This document shows, piece by piece, positions 35,524 to 44,715 of a DNA stretch of 64,000 nucleotides. The notes beneath the pieces were generated by a model. It saw nothing but the letters and a program-made list of their open reading frames with translations. It did not search any database and was not told the DNA's origin. Made by a program: the position numbers and the translations under genes. This DNA comes from Leadbetterella sp964489955 (lineage in GTDB: Bacteria; Bacteroidota; Bacteroidia; Cytophagales; Spirosomataceae), in contig CAZBAV010000012.1 of the NCBI GenBank assembly GCA_964489955.1, forward strand, positions 12,438 through 76,437, written 5' to 3'. Position 1 is the stretch's first letter, and the number at the start of each line of letters is the position of its first letter.

Positions 35524-36185
35524 GAAACTTTTTTTACATATTGGCTTTTAATTTTTTTGCTTTTCATACCTTGGTAGGACAAGGTATGGGCAATGGAGTG
35601 GAGCGTTTAAAAGAAGAGGATGACTTGTGGTATGCCGATAGCAGCTTCCTTAAGAAACCAACCGACCTGTCTGAAGTGTTTCAAACAGAAAAAGTAAGCC
35701 AAACCCCGTCTAGAGAGAAATTTGAAGAGGTTTCAAAAATCTTTGGATATATAATGCTAGCAGCGGTTTTAGCCGCATTATTATACGCTGTTTATGGCTT
35801 TCTGAAGACCCAAAGACCCCCAAAAGCTAAAACTCAAGAAACTGTGGACTATGCCGAGAATGATATAGAAACAGAGGAAGAGTTACAAAATTTAGATCTA
35901 AACAAAGAAATCAGGAAGGCTGAGGTATCTCAGGATTATCGCTTGGCAATCCGTTACCATTTTTTGTTGGTACTTAAGGCTCTGGTAAATGCCGGCCAGC
36001 TTAGGTTTGAGAAAAATAAAACCAATCAACAGTACCTGTATGACTTAGAGGAGGGCAAGAAAAAAGATGCTTTTGCGGCTTGTGTTCGATATTATAACTT
36101 TGTCTGGTTTGGTGAGCACCCGATAAACGAAGAGCGGTATTTAAAACTGCTGGTACATTATAAAGAGTTGATAAAAAATGCTTAG
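35520..36185 (+). CDS. DUF4129-like exported membrane protein
   Basis: A 221-residue protein with a signal peptide (FFYILAFNFFAFHTLVGQ), a periplasmic segment, one membrane helix (IFGYIMLAAVLAALLYAVYGFL, about residues 76-97) and a cytoplasmic C-terminal domain. That domain resembles DUF4129 (YRLAIRYHFLLVLKALVNAGQL, then VRYYNFVWFGEHPI). The start is a TTG at 35520, overlapping the previous stop (TTGA); the next in-frame ATG would lose the signal peptide. It overlaps the following gene by 8 bp. Confidence 0.82.
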   Translation: MRNFFYILAFNFFAFHTLVGQGMGNGVERLKEEDDLWYADSSFLKKPTDLSEVFQTEKVSQTPSREKFEEVSKIFGYIMLAAVLAALLYAVYGFLKTQRPPKAKTQETVDYAENDIETEEELQNLDLNKEIRKAEVSQDYRLAIRYHFLLVLKALVNAGQLRFEKNKTNQQYLYDLEEGKKKDAFAACVRYYNFVWFGEHPINEERYLKLLVHYKELIKNA

Positions 36186-37386
36186 GAAATACGGGAAATA
36201 TGCGGTCATACTTTTCCTGGTCCTTCTAGGCTTAGGCATATATTTGGTGCCACGACCTGAAAAGAAGAAGGTTTTTGACCGCACCATTTCATATAGCAGG
36301 TACACTTATAGGCCATATGATACCCGTTTTTTTTATGAAAAACTAAAAGAGAATGTAGGTGTTAGTAATATCAACTATAGTGCTCCTGATGCCAAAATAT
36401 TAGACCGAGAATATAGTTTATATGTAATTTGCTCACCGCAATTTCTACCTTCTGAGAAGGAAATTTCTGCAATTTATGATTACATAGCTCAAGGCAATAT
36501 CGTGTTTTTAAGTAGTTTTTCTGTTAATCCAGCATTTCTGCAGCGGCTTCCCGGAAGCAAGGAAGAAGTAGTGTTTAAAAATAAAGTGCCAAAAAAAGCT
36601 TTTGACGACTCCCTTACTATAAAAATGAGCCGTAAAGTATGGCAATATCCCGGTTCTGGAGTTAAGAGCAATGTGCTAGAGTGTTTCGCGGATTTGGACT
36701 CTGCTGTTATCTTGGGTAGTACAAAAGGTCATGGCCCAGCTGTATTGCAATATGATATAGGCGATGGAAGCTTATTTATACAAATAGCTCCTATGGCATT
36801 AAGTAACTATTTTCTCTTACATAAAGAGAACTATGGCTATTTAGGCCAACTGGCCACCTATTTACAATTAGATACAAGGGAGCTTATCTGGGACGAATAT
36901 TACCGGAGCGTAAAAGAATTAAATACCCAAGATGCAGACAGAGAACATAAAGGCGAAAGCTATATGTGGAAGATGATAATGAAGCATCCACCCTTAAAGT
37001 GGGCTGTTTTTACTTTTTTAGGTGGTTTGCTTTTATTCGTACTAAACCACTATAGTAGACTTCGGGAGCCTTTACAGGTACTTCCACCTAACAAAAACAC
37101 CACCTTAGAGTTTACCGAAGCCATATCGGAGTTGTATTGGCAGCATAAAGACCACGCAGTTATTGCCCACAAAATCACCTTGTGGTTACAAGATGTGTTA
37201 GGTTCTAAGTATAAATTGGCTTTTAAGGAATTTAAAATGAGTAATTTGGGGCTTATTGCCACCAAAACCCAGAAACCGGAAGAAGACATCAGGAAGTTAC
37301 TAGATACTATAGAGGAGGTCACAAAGTCTCCTACGGATCAAAATTTACAACATTATTATAAGCTTGTTTATAAATTTATACACTAA
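36178..37386 (+). CDS. DUF4350 domain protein
   Basis: A 402-residue membrane protein with an N-terminal helix (YAVILFLVLLGLGIYLVP) and a second near residue 280 (AVFTFLGGLLLFVLNHYS). The region between them reads like the DUF4350 family, an inactive glutamine-amidotransferase-like fold (SYTRPYDTRFFYEKL-type start, then LYVICSPQFLPSEKEISAIYDYIAQG). The C-terminal 110 residues are cytoplasmic. Presumably it is a structural partner of the MoxR/DUF58 pair that follows. Confidence 0.82.
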   Translation: MLRKYGKYAVILFLVLLGLGIYLVPRPEKKKVFDRTISYSRYTYRPYDTRFFYEKLKENVGVSNINYSAPDAKILDREYSLYVICSPQFLPSEKEISAIYDYIAQGNIVFLSSFSVNPAFLQRLPGSKEEVVFKNKVPKKAFDDSLTIKMSRKVWQYPGSGVKSNVLECFADLDSAVILGSTKGHGPAVLQYDIGDGSLFIQIAPMALSNYFLLHKENYGYLGQLATYLQLDTRELIWDEYYRSVKELNTQDADREHKGESYMWKMIMKHPPLKWAVFTFLGGLLLFVLNHYSRLREPLQVLPPNKNTTLEFTEAISELYWQHKDHAVIAHKITLWLQDVLGSKYKLAFKEFKMSNLGLIATKTQKPEEDIRKLLDTIEEVTKSPTDQNLQHYYKLVYKFIH

Positions 37387-37388
37387 AA

Positions 37389-38366
37389 ATGGCAGAAGAA
37401 ATTTTCAATAATAGGATACAGTTGGGAGAGCTCAATGATGCCGTACAGCGGATAAAAAAGGAGCTGGGCAAACTCATTGTAGGCCAAGAAAATACTATAG
37501 AGTTATTAATAGCCAGTATGCTATGTGGAGGCCATGTTCTACTAGAAGGAGTGCCGGGTGTGGCAAAAACCCTTACTGCTAAGCTCTTGGCAAAAAGCAT
37601 TGATGGTACATTTAAGCGTATCCAGTTTACACCAGACCTTATGCCTTCAGATGTTTTAGGCACATCTGTGTTTAATCCAAAGAAACTGGAGTTCGAATAT
37701 AAGCCCGGTCCCATTTTTTGTAACATTATTCTTATAGATGAAATAAATCGGTCGCCAGCCAAAACCCAGGCCGCTCTGTTTGAGCTTATGGAAGAGGAGC
37801 AGGTTACCATAGATGGAGCTACCCATCTTATGCATAAGCCTTTTCTGGTGGTGGCTACCCAAAACCCTGTGGAGCATGAAGGAACGTATAGGTTACCCGA
37901 AGCCCAACTGGATCGTTTTTTGATGAAAATTGTTTTGGGTTACCCTTCTTTATCTGAAGAACTAGACATTTTGCGGAGGTTTAATACCGACACAAGCAGC
38001 GGACTCATGGAAACCGTAGAAAGTGCCCTTTCTAAGGACAAAATAGAGAGTCTGAAAGTTACCGTAAGACAAGTTTTGGTAGAAGATAACCTGCTCAAGT
38101 TTATTGCGGATCTGGTACAGGCCACCCGTAACCATAAACTTATAGAGTTGGGCGGTTCGCCAAGGGCTTCTTTGTCTTTACTGAATGCCTCTAAAGCTAT
38201 GGCGGCCATTGCAGGTAGAGATTTTGTGATTCCGGAAGACATAAAAGCAGTGTGCATCCCTGTTTTACGACATAGGATTATTCTTACCCCAGATGCCGAA
38301 ATGGAGGGTGTCACTGATGTAGAAGTATTAGAAAGCCTATTTGAAGGAATAGAAATACCCCGTTAA
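37389..38366 (+). CDS. MoxR-family AAA+ ATPase
   Basis: A 325-residue chaperone-like ATPase. Walker A is GVPGVAKTL, Walker B is ILIDEINRSPAKTQAAL, and the sensor region is VVATQNPVEHEGTYRLPEAQLDRFLMK, which is highly typical of MoxR. MoxR proteins remodel or activate partner proteins that contain von Willebrand or DUF58 modules. It starts 2 bp after the DUF4350 gene and its stop overlaps the DUF58 start by one base. Confidence 0.96.
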   Translation: MAEEIFNNRIQLGELNDAVQRIKKELGKLIVGQENTIELLIASMLCGGHVLLEGVPGVAKTLTAKLLAKSIDGTFKRIQFTPDLMPSDVLGTSVFNPKKLEFEYKPGPIFCNIILIDEINRSPAKTQAALFELMEEEQVTIDGATHLMHKPFLVVATQNPVEHEGTYRLPEAQLDRFLMKIVLGYPSLSEELDILRRFNTDTSSGLMETVESALSKDKIESLKVTVRQVLVEDNLLKFIADLVQATRNHKLIELGGSPRASLSLLNASKAMAAIAGRDFVIPEDIKAVCIPVLRHRIILTPDAEMEGVTDVEVLESLFEGIEIPR

Positions 38367-39691
38367 TGCCTAAGAGTTTTTACTTTACAAACAATACTTT
38401 CTTAGCTCTAGGAGCAGCTGTGGCTTTTTTTAGCTTCGGCTTACTATGGCCTGCATTTTTCTTTGCGGGTTTTGTGGTTTTGTTTGTGTTAGGGGTAGCG
38501 ATTTTGGTGGAAACCTTACTTTTGTTTAGGAAGAAAAATCCCGTTCTTTTTAGTAGAAGGTTACCCAAAAGACTTAGCAATGGTGACGTGAACCCCATAG
38601 GTATTGTGTTTGAAAACGGACTTAAAAGCTCTTTACTGGTAGAATTGGTAGAGAACCTTCCTTACCAGTTTCAGCTGTTTGATTTTAAGAAAGATTATGT
38701 CTTGCCGGCTCGGGATGCCCTGCAAACGTATTATGAACTTATTCCAAAAGTGAGGGGGAAATATGTGTGGGGATCGGCAACACTTATGCTCAGGCTTGGT
38801 AAATGGGCCACGGTGGCACGACGCGTAGACTTCGGACAGAAACAGGAGGTGGTATGCTATCCTTCTTTCTTATATTTTAATGAATTGCATATCTCCGCTC
38901 AAGTAGCCAATGAAGAGCGTAATGTGTTGCAAGTAAGAAAGTTAGGGCAAAGTTTAGAGTTTGAGCAAATAAAAGATTATGCTCAGGGTGATGACTACCG
39001 ACATATAAATTGGAAAGCAAGTGCGAAAAGGGGAGACCTCATGGTAAACCAGTACCAAGATGAACGCTCTCAGGATATTTACTGTGCTATAGATTTGGGC
39101 AGGACTATGCTTATGCCTTTTCATGGACAAACCCTGCTAGACTACGCTATAAATGCTTCCTTAGGCTTATCCCGTACAGTTATTACCCTGCGTGATCGTA
39201 TTGGCCTTATTGGATTTTCGCACAACAGGGCAGATTATTTGGCTCCACGTAAAGACTGGCGGCATTTCGGAAAAATTAATGAGTTTTTGTATGACATAAA
39301 TACAGAATTCTTGGAATCCGGATTCGAGTACCTGTATAAGTTTATGCGAATAAATGCTAAGAGACGTAGTTTAATCGTTCTCTTTACGAATTTTGATTCA
39401 GAAAATGCCCTAAAGCGGAACTTTGCCTATATCAAGGATTTGGCGAGGCATCATTTGGTCTTGGTAGTGTTTTTTGAAAACTCTGAGTTGGCTGAGCAGG
39501 TAGGAGAGGAGGCTGGTTCGGTAAAAGAGGTATACATAAAAACAGTGGGTTATGATCGTCTTAGAAAAGGCCGTTTAATGGCTCTGGAATTGCAGAATGC
39601 GGGTATAAAGACCGTATACACCCGTCCCGAAAACCTAAAAATGGAAGTAGTAAAAAAATATGTTGAGATTAAGAAGCAGCAGATTTTGTAG
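38366..39691 (+). CDS. DUF58 domain protein
   Basis: A 441-residue protein with two N-terminal membrane helices (residues 8-50) and a DUF58 / von Willebrand-like domain (GDDYRHINWKASAKRGDLMVNQ, then IYCAIDLGRTM as the metal-site-like strand). It is the expected client or partner of the MoxR ATPase directly upstream. The start overlaps the MoxR stop (TAATG type), so the two are translationally coupled. Confidence 0.93.
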   Translation: MPKSFYFTNNTFLALGAAVAFFSFGLLWPAFFFAGFVVLFVLGVAILVETLLLFRKKNPVLFSRRLPKRLSNGDVNPIGIVFENGLKSSLLVELVENLPYQFQLFDFKKDYVLPARDALQTYYELIPKVRGKYVWGSATLMLRLGKWATVARRVDFGQKQEVVCYPSFLYFNELHISAQVANEERNVLQVRKLGQSLEFEQIKDYAQGDDYRHINWKASAKRGDLMVNQYQDERSQDIYCAIDLGRTMLMPFHGQTLLDYAINASLGLSRTVITLRDRIGLIGFSHNRADYLAPRKDWRHFGKINEFLYDINTEFLESGFEYLYKFMRINAKRRSLIVLFTNFDSENALKRNFAYIKDLARHHLVLVVFFENSELAEQVGEEAGSVKEVYIKTVGYDRLRKGRLMALELQNAGIKTVYTRPENLKMEVVKKYVEIKKQQIL

Positions 39692-39721
39692 GTAGTTTTG
39701 TTGCAGATAAGTGAGATAGTT

Positions 39722-40579
39722 ATGTGTAAAATTTGTGTTTTCCTATTAATATCCTTTACAGCTTTAGGACAAGTTCCCATAGGTGTAGACAGCCTAATGT
39801 TAGGAGAAAAAGTAAAAACTAAAACCCAGTACGTATGCGATTCTAAAGGTGAAGACTGTAAACCTGAAGTGGTTTGGCACTATGATCAAAACGGATTGCT
39901 TACTCTTAAGCAAACGTATAAGAACGGAGTATTGGCAGAAACCAATCGGTATGTTTACAACATCCATAACCTTGCAGAAAAAGTATTTACAACTGTAGGT
40001 ACAACTGGTGCAGAATTTCTGAATATTAAATATAGTTATGATGCCAAAAAGAACATGGTAAGTTTCGACGCCTGTTATGCTGGTGGAAAATGCGAGCCCT
40101 TCGAGAAATATGTTTACAGGGCTGATAATAAGTTGGCTTCCCGCACTCGCTTTAAAGAGGGGAGATACTTTTATGAATACAAACATAGATATGACGTAAA
40201 AGGCAATAACATAGAAATACTTATCCTATCTAAAGACTCCGATTCCGGAGAGAAGGAGAAAAAAACATACGACAGTAAAGGACTTCATATCCGGTCTAAG
40301 TGGATTGACTACCGTGGAGATGAGATAGACAATGCCGAGTATACCTACAATGCAGCAGGCAGGTTAATCAAAAACGAATGGGTTGGAGGGCTTTCTACCC
40401 AAAAGTTGTACAAGTATGATGAACAGGGCAATAACACTGAATACAAATCCATCGATTACACCGGACAAATAGACGACCTGAGAACTATGACTTTTGATGG
40501 TAAATTAATTACCTCCAGAGTTCAAACGGATGGAAAAACTACAACAGGATATTGGGTTTTTGGGTATGAAAAGTATTGA
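39722..40579 (+). CDS. Exported protein with YD-type repeats
   Basis: A 285-residue protein; the ATG at 39722 is chosen because it starts a signal peptide (MCKICVFLLISFTALGQ). The mature part has repeating strand-turn units with Tyr-Asp pairs (WHYDQNGLL, YSYDAKKNM, HRYDVKGNN, YTYNAAGRL, YKYDEQGNN), the pattern of Rhs/YD repeats at small scale. No toxin or core domain is attached. Such short YD proteins are common and uncharacterised in Bacteroidota. Confidence 0.75.
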   Translation: MCKICVFLLISFTALGQVPIGVDSLMLGEKVKTKTQYVCDSKGEDCKPEVVWHYDQNGLLTLKQTYKNGVLAETNRYVYNIHNLAEKVFTTVGTTGAEFLNIKYSYDAKKNMVSFDACYAGGKCEPFEKYVYRADNKLASRTRFKEGRYFYEYKHRYDVKGNNIEILILSKDSDSGEKEKKTYDSKGLHIRSKWIDYRGDEIDNAEYTYNAAGRLIKNEWVGGLSTQKLYKYDEQGNNTEYKSIDYTGQIDDLRTMTFDGKLITSRVQTDGKTTTGYWVFGYEKY

Positions 40580-40837
40580 GTGGGCTCATGAATGAACGAG
40601 TTGCCTTTAAAAACTGAAAATCTGGATATTCAGTTGAGAAACAAAAAGATTTTTTTTAACAAGATTTGTGGCAGCCAATTCATTATTTGCTCACATAAGT
40701 CCGTAACATCCGTATTAGAAACTAATCCCCAAAAAACTTCCGAAAAACAAAATCGTAAAACCGATTCCTGGTCGGCATCAAACACCATTTTAATACGCTA
40801 GTTTTTTAAAACTGTTTTTTTATTTTAGTATAATCCT

Positions 40838-40845
40838 TATTTTTG
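40838..40845 (+). promoter_or_regulatory. -7 element of pdhA
   Basis: TATTTTTG matches TAnnTTTG and lies 28 bp before the ATG at 40874. A T-rich stretch about 18 bp upstream is only a partial -33 match. The rest of the gap 40580-40873 shows no gene I accept. Confidence 0.5.
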
Positions 40846-40873
40846 CCTCTCAATTTATTTTTCGAAATACCTT

Positions 40874-41890
40874 ATGGCAGCAAAAAAGAAAGAAGCAGCA
40901 AAAGTAAAATACTCTAAAGAGCAATATTTGTACTGGTATGACTCTATGCTACTTCAGCGTAAGTTTGAGGAGAAAGCAGGACAACTCTATGGACAACAAA
41001 AAATCAGAGGGTTTTGCCATTTGTATATTGGACAGGAGGCGTGTTCGTCAGGTTCAGTTTCTGCATTACAGAAAGGCGATAAATACATAACAGCATATAG
41101 AGACCACGGTCATCCATTGGCATTGGGTACAGATCCAGGCAAAATAATGGCCGAGCTTTACGGTAAAGTAACCGGTACTACCAAAGGAAAAGGTGGTTCT
41201 ATGCACATTTTTGATAAAGAAGTAGGATTTATGGGTGGCCATGGTATTGTGGGTGCTCAAATCCCTATGGGTGCAGGTATTGGTTTTGCAGAGAAATACC
41301 TTAATACAGGTAACGTGTGTATCTGTTATTTTGGTGATGGAGCCATCCGCCAGGGAGCTTTCCATGAGGCATTAAACATGGCCATGACTTGGAAGATTCC
41401 TACGATTTTTGTGGTGGAGAACAATGGTTATGCCATGGGTACATCGGTAGAGCGTACTTCAAACGTAAGAGAATTGTATACCTTAGGTGAAGCCTACGAC
41501 ATTCCGTCTGAGCCTGTAGATGGTATGGATGTGGAAATAGTTCACGAAGCTGTTTCAAGAGCTGCTGAAAGGGCTAGAAAAGGTGATGGTCCAACTTTTC
41601 TGGAGTTTAAAACGTACAGATTTAGAGGACACTCTATGTCTGACCCACAGAAATACCGTACCAAAGAAGAAGTAGCGGAGTGGAAAGAAAGAGATCCAAT
41701 AGACCTTATTAAATCTAGAATTCTAGAGAATGAGATAGCTACAGAAGAGGAATTGGCTGCTATTGATGCCAGAATAAAGACACAGGTAGATGATGCAGTG
41801 AAATTTGCTGAGGAGTCTCCATGGCCTAAGCCGGAAGAAGCTTTTGAAGATATTTATGTACAAGCAGATTATCCGTTTTTGAGAGAGTAG
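40874..41890 (+). CDS. pdhA: Pyruvate dehydrogenase E1 component, alpha subunit
   Basis: The thiamine-diphosphate-binding alpha subunit that decarboxylates pyruvate. At 338 residues it has the normal length. Visible are RKFEEKAGQLYGQQKIRGFCHLY-type start, GKGGSMHIF, the ThDP motif GDGAIRQGAFHEALNMA ending in VVENNGYAMGT, and YRFRGHSMSDPQKYR (the conserved active-site loop). The beta subunit and E2/E3 genes are not adjacent, a known arrangement in this phylum. Confidence 0.95.
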   Translation: MAAKKKEAAKVKYSKEQYLYWYDSMLLQRKFEEKAGQLYGQQKIRGFCHLYIGQEACSSGSVSALQKGDKYITAYRDHGHPLALGTDPGKIMAELYGKVTGTTKGKGGSMHIFDKEVGFMGGHGIVGAQIPMGAGIGFAEKYLNTGNVCICYFGDGAIRQGAFHEALNMAMTWKIPTIFVVENNGYAMGTSVERTSNVRELYTLGEAYDIPSEPVDGMDVEIVHEAVSRAAERARKGDGPTFLEFKTYRFRGHSMSDPQKYRTKEEVAEWKERDPIDLIKSRILENEIATEEELAAIDARIKTQVDDAVKFAEESPWPKPEEAFEDIYVQADYPFLRE

Positions 41891-41940
41891 TGATGGCTAT
41901 TTTCTGAAAACGAGAGTGTTCCATATATTTTATTTGCTTG

Positions 41941-41981
41941 GGAGTGCAAATTTTGAAATCTATTTAATAAATTTGCACTCC
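41941..41981 (+). promoter_or_regulatory. 13-bp inverted repeat containing a -7 element
   Basis: GGAGTGCAAATTT (41941-41953) is perfectly repeated in inverted form at 41969-41981 with a 15-nt loop. The right arm includes TAAATTTG (41968-41975), a perfect -7 box, 30 bp ahead of the TPR gene. The repeat can act as the pdhA terminator hairpin, as an operator over the next promoter, or both. Confidence 0.5.
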
Positions 41982-42004
41982 TAAAATTTTTTGAGAAATT
42001 AGTA

Positions 42005-42706
42005 ATGAGTAAAAAAGATAAATCAGGCCTAGAAGAAATTATCGAAAGTCCAGAGGCTTTAAAGAAGGAAGTTTTTAAAGTAGAAGGTTTTTTTGAGAAA
42101 GAGAAGAATAAAATTATTGCTTTCGGAATAGGCTTTTTGGTAGCTGTTGGTGGATATTTGGGTTATTCATATCTCCAAAAAAATAAAGAGAAAGAAGCAC
42201 AAGCAGCATTATTTGACGCAGTTTACTCATTTGAGGCAGATTCTCTAAATGCAGCTTTAAAAGGACAAGGAGGTAATGAAGGTTTACTTTCTGTGGCTGA
42301 TGGCTACGGTTCTACTAAGGCTGGTGGACTTGCAAATCTTTATGCAGGTATAGCTTTGATGAAAGAAGGTAAGTTTGCTGATGCAGTAGCACGTTTAGAG
42401 AAATTCTCTGGAAACGATGATGTGTTACAGCCTAGAGCTTACTCACTTATTGGAGACTGTTACCTTGAGCAAGGTAAAGTAGAAGACGCTATTAAGAATT
42501 ACAAGAAAGCGGCTGATTACAAGCAAAATAAGTATGCTACTCCTGGTTACATGATGAAATTGGGTAATGCGTACCAAGAAGGTAAAAATAATGCCGAAGC
42601 CATAAAAGTTTATGCTTCTTTGGTAGAGAAATATCCAAACTCTACGGAGTCTATGATGGCGAAAAAATATAAATCCAAGCTTGAAACCGAGATTGGCGGA
42701 AACTGA
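42005..42706 (+). CDS. Membrane-anchored TPR protein (YfgM-like)
   Basis: A 233-residue protein with a short cytoplasmic N-terminus, one membrane helix (KIIAFGIGFLVAVGGYLGYSYL, about residues 36-57) and a periplasmic helical part. That part has at least two clear TPR units (ANLYAGIALMKEGKFADAVARLEK, and YSLIGDCYLEQGKVEDAIKNYKK). The layout matches YfgM, a partner of the Sec translocon and periplasmic chaperones. That function is inferred from layout. Confidence 0.85.
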   Translation: MSKKDKSGLEEIIESPEALKKEVFKVEGFFEKEKNKIIAFGIGFLVAVGGYLGYSYLQKNKEKEAQAALFDAVYSFEADSLNAALKGQGGNEGLLSVADGYGSTKAGGLANLYAGIALMKEGKFADAVARLEKFSGNDDVLQPRAYSLIGDCYLEQGKVEDAIKNYKKAADYKQNKYATPGYMMKLGNAYQEGKNNAEAIKVYASLVEKYPNSTESMMAKKYKSKLETEIGGN

Positions 42707-42731
42707 GATTGAAAAGAATTAGATTAATCGA

Positions 42732-42765
42732 GGGGTAAGCCATTAATGGTTTATCCCTTTTTTAT
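42732..42765 (+). terminator. Terminator after the TPR gene
   Basis: GGGTAAGCCAT pairs with ATGGTTTATCCC (one bulged T, one G-U), followed by a T run. Confidence 0.75.
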
Positions 42766-42885
42766 TTAAGCTTTGAGCTATGAATTTTTAACTTTGAGCT
42801 ATCAGTTTTCAGCTCCCGGCTGTCGGGTTTGAGTTTTTAGTTTTTCACTGTTAGTTTTTAGTTTTTCACTTTTCACTGTAACATC
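42766..42885. repeat. Low-complexity repeats before ribH
   Basis: Two families of short repeats: AGCTATGAATTTTTAACTTTG and AGCTATCAGTTTTCAGCT type units first, then tandem TTTTTAGTTTTTCACT units up to the ATG of ribH. The second family also makes the inverted repeat at 29105-29159. I looked for an FMN riboswitch here and do not see one. Confidence 0.5.
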
Positions 42886-43365
42886 ATGTCATCAGCAGAT
42901 AAAAATTTAAGTATATTCAGTACAGAGGGCTTACCAGATATTTCAGAAAAGAAGTTTGTACTGGTTGTAGCTGAGTGGAACGAAGAAGTAACAGGATCTC
43001 TTGCACAAGGAGCATGGGACACGCTCTTAAAGTATGGAGCAAAACCAAGTAATATACAGCGTGTTTCGGTTCCGGGAAGTTATGAGTTGAGCTTCGGAGC
43101 ACAGGTATATGCTCAAAAGCCGGAGGTAGATGCAGTTATTGCAATTGGTTGTGTCATACAGGGCGAAACTAAACATAATGATTACATAAACCATGCTGTG
43201 GCACAAGGTCTTACAAACGTTTCACTGAAGTATAACAAACCTATTATTTTCGGTGTTTTAACACCAAATACACAGCAGCAAGCCTTAGACCGTGCCGGTG
43301 GAATACACGGTAACAAAGGAGACGAAGCAGCTATAACTGCCATTAAAATGTTAGCTTTACATTAA
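42886..43365 (+). CDS. ribH: 6,7-dimethyl-8-ribityllumazine synthase
   Basis: The penultimate enzyme of riboflavin synthesis, which assembles into icosahedral shells. It has 159 residues with LVVAEWNEEVTGSLAQGAWDTL, VPGSYELSFGAQ (substrate loop), AIGCVIQGETKHNDYI (phosphate and catalytic His region) and PIIFGVLTPNTQQQA. No other rib gene is adjacent. Confidence 0.96.
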   Translation: MSSADKNLSIFSTEGLPDISEKKFVLVVAEWNEEVTGSLAQGAWDTLLKYGAKPSNIQRVSVPGSYELSFGAQVYAQKPEVDAVIAIGCVIQGETKHNDYINHAVAQGLTNVSLKYNKPIIFGVLTPNTQQQALDRAGGIHGNKGDEAAITAIKMLALH

Positions 43366-43377
43366 ACCCTTTATATT

Positions 43378-44712
43378 ATGCAAATTTGGAAATTCGGAGG
43401 CACCTCGGTAGGTAAGCCAGAGCGTATGAAGTCTATTAGGAATCTGGTAACTGCAGATTCGGGAAGGAAATTAGTGGTTCTTTCGGCTCTGTCGGGTACT
43501 ACAAACGCTCTTTTAGAAATTGGAGAGGCCCTTAAAAGTACAGACACTACCAAGGCAAATGAACTTATCGCTTCCTTAAGAAGCCATTATTTGCAGTTTG
43601 TAGAAGAGCTGTTCGAAACTCCAGCGGGTTTAGACCGTGGTTTGCAGATTATTGATACAGAGTTTAATGTCATATCTTCTTTGGCTACTTTCCAGCCTTT
43701 TACTACTAAGCAAGATAAGGAAATGGTGGCTGAAGGAGAAATCCTTTCTACCCAGTTGTTTAGTGCCTATATGGCAGAAAAAGGAGACAGTGTAAATCTT
43801 ATCCATGCTCTTGACTTTATGAAAATAGACGAGGACAAAGAGCCCGTTTTTTCTGAAATTGAGACAAAGCTGAAGCAAATATTGGCCGATAAAGAGAACT
43901 ATCAAATTATAGTTACACAAGGATTTATTTGTCGTAATCCAGAAGGGCACGTGGATAACTTAAAAAGGGGAGGATCTGATTACACGGCCTCACTTATTGG
44001 TGGTGCATTAACTGCTGAAGAAATTCAGATATGGACAGACATAGACGGTATGCACAATAACGACCCAAGAATTGTGAAACGTACTTTCCCTGTTCGTTAT
44101 CTTACATTTGAAGAAGCTGCGGAACTTGCTTACTTCGGGGCAAAAATTCTACATCCAAGTACGATAACGCCAGCTAAGTTGCGTGGTGTAGCTGTGAGGC
44201 TAAAAAACACGATGGAGCCTGCTGCACCAGGAACACTTATTACAGAGGGTACTACAGACGAGGCAGAGATTACTGCTATAGCAGCCAAAGACGGTATCAC
44301 GGCCATTTATATACACTCTACCCGTATGCTCAATGCTTTTGGGTTCTTGAAGAAGGTTTTTGATGTGTTTGAGAAATATAAGACGCCGGTAGATATGATT
44401 ACTACTTCAGAAGTCTCTGTGGCGGTAACCATTGATAATTCTGAGCATTTGGAGTCAATAACTGCCGAGCTATCGCAATTTGCCGATCTAGAAGAACACG
44501 ATCGTAACCAAAGCATTATTTGTATTGTAGGTAAGTTCATGGCTGATAAATCGGGTATTGCCATCCGTGTTTTAGAAGCTTTGAAGGACATACCGGTACG
44601 TATGATTTCCTATGGGGCATCGGAGCATAATTTATCTATTTTGGTAGATACTAGACATAAAAACCAAGCACTCGAAGCCCTTAATGAGGGATTGTTTACA
44701 TTTGAAAAATAA
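43378..44712 (+). CDS. lysC: Aspartate kinase
   Basis: The enzyme phosphorylates aspartate, the entry to lysine, threonine and methionine synthesis. It has 444 residues: KFGGTSVGKPERM at the N-terminus, LKRGGSDYTASLIGGAL and EEIQIWTDIDGMHNNDPRIV in the kinase domain, then two ACT domains from about residue 300 (AKDGITAIYIHSTRML and SIICIVGKFMADKSGIAIRVLEAL). It is not fused to homoserine dehydrogenase. Feedback control by an amino acid is expected from the ACT pair; which one is not visible. Confidence 0.94.
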   Translation: MQIWKFGGTSVGKPERMKSIRNLVTADSGRKLVVLSALSGTTNALLEIGEALKSTDTTKANELIASLRSHYLQFVEELFETPAGLDRGLQIIDTEFNVISSLATFQPFTTKQDKEMVAEGEILSTQLFSAYMAEKGDSVNLIHALDFMKIDEDKEPVFSEIETKLKQILADKENYQIIVTQGFICRNPEGHVDNLKRGGSDYTASLIGGALTAEEIQIWTDIDGMHNNDPRIVKRTFPVRYLTFEEAAELAYFGAKILHPSTITPAKLRGVAVRLKNTMEPAAPGTLITEGTTDEAEITAIAAKDGITAIYIHSTRMLNAFGFLKKVFDVFEKYKTPVDMITTSEVSVAVTIDNSEHLESITAELSQFADLEEHDRNQSIICIVGKFMADKSGIAIRVLEALKDIPVRMISYGASEHNLSILVDTRHKNQALEALNEGLFTFEK

Positions 44713-44715
44713 GAT

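Noticed and set aside
40592..40801. 69-residue plus-strand reading frame before pdhA
   Set aside because: Composition is not protein-like, there is no homology I recognise, it overlaps the pdhA upstream region and has no promoter or coupling.
42707..42885. FMN riboswitch before ribH
   Set aside because: No conserved RFN core; the gap is made of a terminator and low-complexity repeats.
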